64,000 nucleotides of DNA from Adenophora triphylla var. japonica. Lineage: Eukaryota > Streptophyta > Magnoliopsida > Asterales > Campanulaceae. Below the pieces are notes generated by a model. That model was not told the origin of the DNA and ran no database searches. It saw only the letters and a list, made by a program, of their open reading frames with translations. Within the stretch, counting starts at the first letter, position 1. Each line of letters opens with the position of its first letter. The stretch spans positions 248,001 through 312,000 of the forward strand of contig JAFEMH010001296.1 in the NCBI GenBank assembly GCA_022495995.1, in the 5' to 3' direction. Both the position numbers and the translations under genes were made by a program. Positions 56,441 through 64,000 of the stretch are shown here, in pieces.

Positions 56441-56494
56441 TATACAAATATCTCTATCTCTATTTCCTTTTCTATTTCTTTTTGTATTTACTTA

Positions 56495-57151
56495 GACTAC
56501 GTACAGTGGAGGGATGAAATGGGGGTTGAAATCCATTTCATCCGGATGAAACCCTCCAATGGTTGTATGAAATGGAGTGAAATGAATTAGTGGGATGAAA
56601 GTTTTCATCTAACTGAAAACTGAGGTTTTCTTTTTTTTTTTTTATCTTTGGGTTTGACAAGTGTCAGGTTTTTGTTGGTCCAATGAATTATCAAAAAAAA
56701 ATTTTATCCCAATTCTTTGAGCTTAATTATCACCTAGTAAATTAATTTTTTTTTAATTTTTTTTTTCACCAAAATTCATTATTTTTTTTCCCCTCCAAAT
56801 TGATATAAGTTTCATTTGATTTGGATACAAAAAAAAAAATACTCATTTTTCAATTTGAGCTTAATTATCACATATAGTAAATAATTTTTTTTTTAATTTT
56901 TTTTTTTCACCAAAATTCATCATTTTTTTTCTCTACAAATTAATATAAATTTCATTTGATTTGGACATAAAAAAAAAACACTCAAAGTGGCGGGGTATAA
57001 GATGATGAGTTGGAGGGAGTTGAAATTTAATTTAAGTTAGTTATTGTAGGAGGTTAGATGAAATGGGTAGATGAAACATTAGGTGAATGAAAAAAAGTGT
57101 AAAAAGTGTTAGATGAAATGGGAAGGATGTATGAAACCATTGTATGTAGTC
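56495..57151. mobile_element. PIF/Harbinger-like MITE (657 bp)
   Basis: TIRs GACTACGTACAGTGG and (inverted) GACTACATACAATGG; target duplication TTA at 56492-56494 and 57152-57154. Subterminal GGATGAAATGGG words occur in both arms. The middle holds two copies of an AT-rich unit also found outside its right end. Confidence 0.8.
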
Positions 57152-57265
57152 TTAGTAACTTTCATTTGATTTGGACACAAAAAAAAACACTCATTATTCA
57201 ATTTGAGCTTAATTATCACATAGTAAATTATTTTTTTTTTAATTTTTTTTTTCACCAAAATTCAT

Positions 57266-57290
<25 letters not shown>
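56700..57290. repeat. three copies of an AT-rich 150-170-bp unit
   Basis: GAGCTTAATTATCAC.TAGTAAAT, a T-rich run, CACCAAAATTCAT(T/C)AT and TTTCATTTGATTTGGA occur at about 56728, 56862 and 57206; a more distant relative is at about 53265-53360 inside the Helitron. Confidence 0.8.
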
Positions 57291-57305
<15 letters not shown>

Positions 57306-57448
57306 CAGACGCGCCTTAATGGTTGCTAGAGGTCATGGGTTCGATTCCCCCACCTGGTTAGAGGAACGACATCGCCCTCCCTAAAGATGCCTACGCGCCT
57401 GTGAAGCGCATCAAGTGAGCGGTGAAATGTGTTGATCCCCTTCTTTTA
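57306..57448 (+). mobile_element. tRNA-derived SINE
   Basis: Pol III box B GGTTCGATTCC is perfect at 57338-57348, with a weak box A candidate upstream (CGCCTTAATGG). A short body and an A-rich tail (57449-57480) follow. A 37-base poly-T run lies directly upstream, so the element may have inserted into or next to another tail. No target duplication is resolvable in the homopolymers. Confidence 0.65.
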
Positions 57449-57512
57449 AAAAAAAAAGAAGAAAAAAAAAATAAAAAAAAATTCTACCATTTAGCTGGTT
57501 CATAACAATTTA

Positions 57513-58513
57513 TTTTACTTTCATTCTCAACAAAGACTTTTCTTTCTCATTGAGTGTCATGTTTGAAACTTAGAAATGTGGAAATCTCACTGATTTCTCT
57601 ATCAACATTTAAGCGGTGCAAGTTTTTTTACTTCTGGGGAGTTCATTTTTTGCTAAATTCAGTTCGATTTTGGATTCTCGTTTCGGGTTTGGTAAAGTGA
57701 GAGCTCTGTTTGGTTTAAGGTCCGCAAATCGAAAGTGGGTTCTGCTCAGTTGACTCGAGGTACGGTTCTTGGTCACAGTTCAGTTTTTGTTTACTGTGAA
57801 GCATTGTTCTTGTGGGTCTCAGTTGAATTCTTCTATTCTCGAGTGAGAGTGAAGATCTAGGTTGTTCTGTAGATGTATGCTTTTGGGATTTTGCATTTAT
57901 GTTAGTTGATTGCTTGATTATACAGATTACCCACATCTCTAATGTCAGCCATTTTTTGTCAAGGTTTTACTATTATTTTTTTTCATAATAATTTACATAT
58001 TTGAGCTCCAGTGAATCACATTGTCCGTTATGCTTTTGTAAGACTTTTCTTCCTCACAAATTGAGGATGTCTTTGTAAGATTCTGAGTGTTTAACCATCA
58101 GATTCTAGTTAACTTGCCTCGAGTTCTTTTTCTAGCATTCGGTTTTAATAACTTAAATCACATAATTTTTTCTTCAATGATTCATCAGTTAATAAGAGAT
58201 GAGGTCGAAAGAGTTAATGCATGATTAGGCTCCTGTAAACAAATGATTTTTCTCTATTCGATCATCATCCTTTGACGTTGTGCTTTTGAGGATAGAATGG
58301 TTTGCAAAGCTTAAAGTGTTTTGGGGATTTTACCCTGTAGCTTTCTTGAAGGGCCATGTAATCTACATGTTTCGTATGATTTTTATTGGTAATTATGGAT
58401 TATGATGACTATTGAGCTTTTCTTTTGTTGCCTTTCCTTTCTCATTGGCATCGAAAGGAGTCTTTTCTTATTCTATAGATATATTGTTAATCACAATCGC
58501 AACATTTTTTTAG
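57513..58513 (+). other. rest of the leader intron of the NT-C2 gene
   Basis: No transposon recognised; low-complexity T-rich intron-like sequence ending TTTTTTAG at 58506-58513, the proposed acceptor before the leader part 58514-58583. Confidence 0.5.
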
Positions 58514-58583
58514 TAGGACGTTGCGAGGGTTCACGGGAGGGAACTGGAGAATTTGGAGCCGATGGTAAACTGAATATGCAATA

Positions 58584-61500
58584 ATGTCAAGGATCGCTAA
58601 TTGGAAGCTTGAGAAGACAAAAGTAAAAGTGGTCTTTCGGCTGCAATTTCATGCTACACATGTAGGGTTACTCTTTCTGATATTCAACTTCATTTTACTT
58701 TTGGTTTTCCCATCTCAATGAGTATGATCACTGTGTTTTTCAATTCTCGTGCAAATCTCCCCGAGATTGGTCTTCTTGTATGTTTATCAAAGCAGTTGGT
58801 TATGTACTATGCAAATTTCAGCGAAATGCAGGTTTCTACATTTTGATGAGCAGTAGTTTTGTTACACAAGGGTGTACAATTACAGAAAATTAATACAATA
58901 TAAATTGATAAAAAACTGAAAATACAAAAAGGAGAAGTTCTTGAATTTGCTGCACGAGCCCAATGAAATCACTGTCTCCTTAAGACATATTCGATCCCTC
59001 ACCGAGTGTGCTTGAGTTTGCTTGGATCGCTTGTCTCCCAGATGTAACGTGCGGACTGGGGCACTTTGCACCTAAGTTCCCGAGCTGAACTATGTTTGGA
59101 CAAAATCACCTCTTCTTTGAACTATGCAAGGAGGCCAAGAGAAGAAGATAACAATATGCAACCAAAGAAATGGAGGAGGATTGCAGAAGAAAAGTGTTTG
59201 TTTTCTTGCTGTGGTTTTCTCTCAAAAGTTCTACCAAGTGTTTTTATTTGTTGTTAACAAACAACAATATATACATGTTCAAAAGCCAAGATAAAAACTG
59301 AATTAATATGATTAAATTAAGTAATAAATAACATTATTACGAAATTAATCATCCATTAATCAGAAAATATTAGCCATAATGATTTTCCGTTTCAGTTTTC
59401 ACATTTAATACTTGGCTGTTACATGTCTGCCCAGGATCTGCTCGGCCGAGTCTTATAGCCTGCTCGGCCGAGCAAGGCATATGCCTCGGCCGAGCAAGGT
59501 AGTCCAGAAACTTGGGACCTTCTGCCTTGCTCTGCTCGGCCGAGTCAACAACCCGCTCGGCCGAGCACCTCAGTAAAGTTCAAAACCAATTTTGATTTAC
59601 AAAATCAAAATTTATTTTGCCAAATCCTTTGAGCATTTATATTTAATTCATCCAAAACCCATTTTGGACAATTAAATATTTTATTTTCACAAACACAAAC
59701 CACTTAAGTAATTTGACAAAATTACCCTTTAGAAATTAACCCATTAATTTCCTTCAAACACACTATTTTTTTCCAAAAAGTTTCACATTATTAAGCCTTT
59801 CCCCTTAGTTTAATATCCTTCAACTAGTCAATTTAGCCAGGTTACCCAAGTCCATATTGGCAATTGTCGTGTAACTTGTTACCTTAAGTCTTGCAGGATA
59901 CAGAGAATTATTTCCCTTTTGAGTTGAAAAGGAAAGAAACCCTCCTATAACCTGAGTAAGCAGAATATTACTACCTCCGTAGCAAGTTCTGTTGTGCAAC
60001 AAACATTTCAATCATGTTACATCTCCATCCAGGAACACTAGATTTAGCTGTTTGGAACGTTTTTATTTCTTTTATTATTAACCTAGCATAGAATAATAGA
60101 ACAATCTTTGTGCCTTTATACATGATTGATTTGAAATAAGAGTCATAGAAGAAGAAGACAATTTAAAGCAAATTGATCTACAGCAACCCCTATGGTAACA
60201 CGTTTTAGGCTATGCAGCTTACTGCATTCCGTATCTGTTCCATGAATCAAAGGAATCTTTGTTCCTGGTAACATTGCCTGAAGAGCTATACGAGTGTCTA
60301 CTAAATTAATTGAAGAGATATGATCATTTTTCATGATGCATTTTGTGATTTATTTTCGGTATATGAGTGTCTTTGGAACACTGTTAGAGGTCACTACATT
60401 CCCAAGTTATGAGAGTTTGTGCATCCTAGTTCTGAGACTGCCAAGGAAGGAAATACGGAGTAAAACACAATATCTCACAGATAATGAAACGGATGACAGT
60501 AACAAACAGGAGAGGGTAATCCATGTGGCTCTGGAAAGTTGCCAACGTCCATTGCTCTAGATTATTAATTCAAATGTTTATCTGGTATTACAAAAAAGTA
60601 GCCTCTCTCTGTACACTCGTTGGCAAGCATGGCCTTCTAGAGAGTTGGTTGAACACCCCATGCTGTGATATCTTTCTGAATCCTAGTTTAATAAGTAAAG
60701 AGGTATTTTTAAACAAAAGGCACCAAAACAGGTTCCCCAGCCTGTGTACACTAGGAGTATACTCGGTCAAAAGAATCTATTTAACAGTACAACTATCCAT
60801 AAACTCTACAAAAGAATTAGCTGAAGACAGCTCTGACTCCATACACCCAAAAACATGTGAAGCAGGGACACCTTCAATCTAGAGATAGACATCTCAATGC
60901 TCTCAAAATCCCTGTTCGTCTACCATAATTTCCTTATCATTAATAAAGCTACCCCAGGATTATTCTTGTTTGACTTTGTTTCTGGTTTCAAATTGAGTAG
61001 ATCTGTAAATGGCTTTGGTTATTTAAGAAGCCAACTCTACAAAAATGCATTACTTTTCATGTTTGTTAATACTGGTGGAGAACATCCAGTGTTTGGGTCA
61101 TATAATGCTTCATATTTGATGGTAACTGGGATATTATAAGTGGCATATGAATGATTGAGGTGCTTTAAATGACTTCTGAAAACTACTGTATTTTACTGGT
61201 TCAACCCTTGATAGTGTGACCTATGTCATTGAGTTGCCCCCCCCCCCCCCCCCGGTTGTACCTTTCTCCATTAAACTGATATGGATGGTCTGCTTCTGCT
61301 CATGGCAATAGGGTGGGTTTTAGCAGAGTGTCTCGAGCTGCACCCTCTGCCAATATTATGCCAAAAGCATGGATAAAGTCATTTGATGTTCCATATCCCT
61401 TGTAAAGTTCGTATAGTTCATAATGAGTAACGTATAAAAAGGTACTAGCCCCTTCCTTTGACAAATAAAAATGCTGGTTCACTAATGAGTTGGCTTATTT

Positions 61501-62876
61501 GGACAAAGACTATTCAGAACAAAGATCCATATCAAACTAGGTTCTGCAGGTACTAGAGTTGAATGCTTTTAGTGTGGATCTCTTTCCTAAATTGGCAATC
61601 TTTTGTTCGGAATTAAATCTGTTACATGAAAAAAGGAAAAATAATATGCATAACCTGGTCTTAAAACTAGTATATGAGCAGAAAGTCCATGACTACAATG
61701 TTGCTCCTTGTTATCTGTAGCTAGAAATACTGTCTTGCTTATCACTTAGCAAGTGTCTAATTTGAAAGCTTGCATTAGTGGAATTTTAATTTACAGATGT
61801 ACTCCATCCATACGACTAATTTCTTCCTCTCTTTTGACTGGAATTCCATGGTTTAGATTCCGCAAACAGGATGGGAAAAGTTATATATATCATTCATTCC
61901 CACTGAATCTGGGAAAGTAACCGCAAAGACAACTAAAGCAAATGTGAGAAATGGGACATGCAAATGGGGAGATCCTATCTATGAGACAACAAGGCTTCTT
62001 ATAGATGCCAAAAGCAAACTATTTGATGATAAGATCTACAAGCTTGTTGTGGGAATGGTATGTTTTCTTAACAAATCCTTTGATTCGGTTCTAGCCTTTT
62101 AGATAGTTCCTGCAGTAAATCTTCTATACATGAATATTTGAATCTTTTTACCAAATTCCTCTCCTCATCCACCTCCAAAAAGATTAGAAAGAAAGGATAT
62201 CTCAAAATCATTGTTTTCCTTTCCTTCGTTTTGAACAAGTTTAGTGTTGTTAGCATTTGTTGAAATGAACTGGTGTTCCAGCAATTTTCTCTGAAATCCA
62301 AGGTAACTATTTCTTTTGACCAAACCTGTTGCTGCTCAGGGTTCGTCACGGTCTAGCATCCTTGGTGAGGCTACTATCAATCTTGCCGATTATGCTGATG
62401 CACTGAAGCCTTATGCTGTTGCTTTGCCTCTTCATGGAACTGACGCTGGAACCATTTTGCATGTGAGAAACTCTAAACTCTATGACCTACGTGCCTTTTC
62501 CAGTAACCTTATATGCGCCCGCTTAAATGTGTTTGTTGATCATTATACATCCCTACACTGGGTCATTCGCCTTTCGTAGTTGGAATTTAGTTCACACCTT
62601 CCCCGTCTATCTTTTAGCTGACGGCAATACTTGCTGGCAGGTCACACTTCAGCTGCTGACATCTAACACTGGGTTCAGGTAGAGCATCCTTACATTCATC
62701 AATATGCATTCACTTTATATGCAATTAAAAATTAAGGGTTATGCAGAGAATTTGAGCAGCAGAGGGAACTCAGAGAGACAGGGTTACCAATTGGAAGCAA
62801 TCTCAACAAGCACGACGAATCTGGTACTGCAAGAGTCACATCTTCCGAACAAAAATCCAAAGATCAGACTGATAAG
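58584..62876 (+). CDS. NT-C2 domain, myosin-heavy-chain-like coiled-coil protein (first five coding exons, 3' end outside window)
   Basis: Exons 58584-58661, 61857-62057, 62340-62462, 62641-62678 and 62747-62876; all have GT donors and AG acceptors and join in frame into about 190 residues. The protein starts MSRIANWKLEKTKVKVVFRL, then IPQTGWEKLYISFIPTESGK, NVRNGTCKWGDPIYETTRLL, KLVVGM|GSSRSSILGEATINL, GTILH|VTLQLLTSNTGFR and EFEQQRELRETGL. This is the N-terminal C2-like (EEIG1/EHBP1, NT-C2) domain of plant proteins annotated as myosin-heavy-chain-related or sporulation-specific protein 15-like, which continue into long coiled coils. Such domains are thought to bind membranes or small GTPase partners; the plant function is not firmly known. 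The next exon is not visible up to 64000. The gene looks intact in the part seen. Confidence 0.9.
59440..59567. repeat. five CTCGGCCGAG palindromes in the NT-C2 gene intron
   Basis: Copies of (G)CTCGGCCGAG(C) near 59440, 59463, 59485, 59534 and 59555, several extended to TGCTCGGCCGAGCA. GC-rich island in AT-rich DNA. The arrangement is like the palindrome clusters in the LTRs at 34568 and 48343, so this block may be part of a degraded or solo LTR (about 59060-59830), but no ends were identified. Confidence 0.75.
61237..61254 (+). repeat. poly-C run of about 18 bases
   Basis: C homopolymer within the intron; prone to length error in assemblies. Confidence 0.85.
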
Positions 62877-64000
62877 GTTTTATTATCTTTTCGCCTGTAT
62901 AATCTCCTTCCTTACTTTGTCTTATATTCTTATTTTTGGTTCAGCACACATTACCCCTCAAACCCCTCTAAATGTTAACTATGAACACGAGTAAGTCAAG
63001 GAGAGAGAGAGGGAGAGACTAGAGAGAGAGAGGACTTAACAACTTGTTGATTAAGGATGTTCTCGTGGAGAATAAATGTGGCTTAGTTTCCATACTAAGG
63101 CGTTCTTCACCTTTGCAGTTCATTTGGTGATTCGTGGTTTTCACTCTCTCTCTCTCTCTCTCTCTCTCTTACTTTTCCATTCAATCATTACAAAACAACA
63201 AAAATGACCACAGACCATCAAATGATCCGTGAATCCAGAGATGTTTTAAGTCATGTTCCATGTTCAGGTTCCGGGTTGTATTTGTGAATTGAAGATTAAG
63301 GCTTTATCCATAATCCATTGATCTTCTTGATTTGGTACCAGCCCATTGCATGTTAGCAAACAATAATCATGTGTTCATTTTTTAATTATTTTTTGAGAAC
63401 TTGTGTATAAGAAAATTCAAAAGATCATTGTTAAGGAGCCTTGTGTTGAGTGTTACACAACTTTCAAGGTCTAGCTTGACCATTCATCTTCATTTCTGGA
63501 GGGTGATAAAAGGGGAGTCTCGTATATGATTCCAAGAGTTGTAGTGAATTGTGTTTCTAAGGATAGTAGAGAGACTTCCTTTTACTGTAACGTGTATGTT
63601 GTTTGGTTGATTTATGTTGGAGAAAATGGGTGTATTTAAAAAGTAGCCTTTAAAATCGGGACGGAAAAAATATTATTTTAACAAATAAAATAAGTCGAGG
63701 CAAGAGTTTGACTCTTTTTTCCGTAAGACAATATTGCCCCGTATACAAGTGCTCACGGTTCTCCGCAATTGTCCCCAAGATACGACAACTTTCGAAAATT
63801 CAGAATGCAGCACAACAAATCTGAAATTATCAGGCGAACTGCTGAATACTCGGGATTTTCTTGAACATGGATGCAAAGGCAAAGAATGCAAGGATGTTTT
63901 TTGAGAATATTAGAATGCTTGAAGATTTTTTCGATAGATTGAAATGAGGAGGAGGGGGTCTATTTATGCTTGTTGAAGAGATAGGGTGTCTATTGGGAAT
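62877..64000 (+). other. intron 5 of the NT-C2 gene, to window edge
   Basis: No further exon recognised. Contains a (GA)n tract (about 63000-63036) and a (CT)n tract (63143-63169). The last 300 bases look repetitive but could not be assigned. Confidence 0.5.
63000..63169. repeat. GA and CT microsatellites
   Basis: AGAGAGAG-rich tract at 63000-63036 and thirteen CT units at 63143-63169, complementary to each other and about 110 bases apart, so they could pair as a hairpin in the transcript. Confidence 0.8.

Larger units (their letters stand above)
31796..57507 (+). mobile_element. chromovirus-like Ty3/gypsy element, host of a large transposon nest
   Basis: The outer borders are TGTCATATT... 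(31796) and ...TTCATAACA (57507), with the target duplication ATTTA on both sides (31791-31795, 57508-57512). After subtracting insertions the 5' LTR is about 408 bp. The primer site TGGTATCAGAGCC (41788-41800) fits initiator tRNA-Met. The polypurine tract AAAGGAAAGGGGAA (50433-50446) precedes the 3' LTR. Domains on the plus strand are gag with zinc knuckle, protease, reverse transcriptase, RNase H, integrase and a chromodomain-like tail. At least seven later insertions extend it to 25.7 kb. It lies in the leader intron or immediate 5' region of the NT-C2 gene, in the same orientation. Confidence 0.88.
50447..57507 (+). repeat. 3' LTR of the chromovirus, split by at least two insertion blocks
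   Basis: Recognisable pieces: 50447-50552, 52746-52919 and the last 27 bases 57481-57507 (TTCTACCATTT.AGCTGGTTCATAACA). The LTR segment matching 41640-41750 of the 5' copy was not found, so some LTR sequence was lost in the Helitron/MITE cluster. Confidence 0.75.
58662..61856 (+). other. first coding-region intron of the NT-C2 gene
   Basis: 3195 bases. About 59060-59830 contains an insert-like block with CTCGGCCGAG palindromes; 59840-61230 shows nothing I can name; an 18-base C run lies at about 61237-61254. Confidence 0.65.

Noticed and set aside
57338..57348. Box B GGTTCGATTCC as evidence of a tRNA gene
   Set aside because: No cloverleaf, no anticodon stem; body and A-rich tail indicate a SINE.
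57106..57384. 92-codon plus-strand frame with a long Phe run
   Set aside because: Translation of a poly-T run plus SINE sequence.
31790..57512. Chromovirus, Tat and long-LTR gypsy elements as endogenous viral integrations
   Set aside because: They have LTRs, tRNA primer sites and no envelope- or movement-type genes; they are ordinary plant LTR retrotransposons.
60333..60882. 75- and 119-codon open frames in the NT-C2 gene intron
   Set aside because: No family resemblance and inside a well-supported intron; likely chance frames.
61237..61254. Poly-C run as an assembly gap or functional quadruplex
   Set aside because: Flanks are continuous intron sequence; a single C run without further G/C tracts does not support a quadruplex.

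Overview
This is an AT-rich stretch of plant nuclear chromosome, almost certainly from a eudicot. The evidence is GT-AG introns, host proteins of plant families (TRM9-like methyltransferase, DUF547, NT-C2/coiled-coil) and plant transposon classes: Stowaway, PIF/Harbinger, CACTA, MULE, hAT and Helitron elements, tRNA-derived SINEs, and Ty1/copia and Ty3/gypsy LTR elements. The family or species cannot be fixed from sequence alone. Most bases are transposon-derived.

Layout. 1-2416: last two exons of a DUF547-domain gene whose intron holds an Au-like SINE and a Stowaway MITE. 2663-3576: a palindromic Harbinger-like MITE with tandemly repeated arms. 4202-8200: a MITE split by a 5'-truncated, decayed copia element. 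9127-12362: a decayed autonomous-type MULE (minus-strand transposase) whose ends carry eight copies of a palindrome. 12702-17348: a two-exon TRM9-type tRNA wobble-uridine methyltransferase gene with a 3.5-kb intron that holds a MITE split by an RTE-type LINE tail. 19143-19361: a 72-codon small-protein gene. 19494-29325: a complete-ended Tat-lineage gypsy element on the minus strand (581/578-bp LTRs, target duplication CTTGT) with an antisense ORF and a 58-bp tandem array near its 3' LTR.

31600-64000 is a single host locus. A probable untranslated leader exon (about 31640-31761) and five coding exons (58584-62876) belong to an NT-C2 (EEIG1/EHBP1-like) coiled-coil protein gene that runs off the right edge. 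Its leader intron is swollen by a chromovirus-like gypsy element (31796-57507, target duplication ATTTA). That element has been hit repeatedly: a hAT-like element carrying copia fragments (31986-32933), an 8.6-kb gypsy element with 2.75-kb LTRs (32981-41599), a 1.97-kb LTR element that captured part of a vacuolar sorting receptor gene (42465-44431), a non-autonomous CACTA (44513-45397), a solo LTR (47539-48558), a Stowaway containing a MULE-like element (50553-52743), and a Helitron/Harbinger/Stowaway/SINE cluster (52920-57480). Target duplications and restored reading frames define most of these borders precisely.

The most unusual items are the vacuolar-sorting-receptor capture inside a small LTR retroelement, and the recurrence of clusters of short GC-cored palindromes in unrelated elements: MULE ends, CACTA ends, two long LTRs and an intronic insert. 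Next come the antisense gene and tandem array of the Tat element. Element insides were read by eye from translations; no database search or alignment was run.
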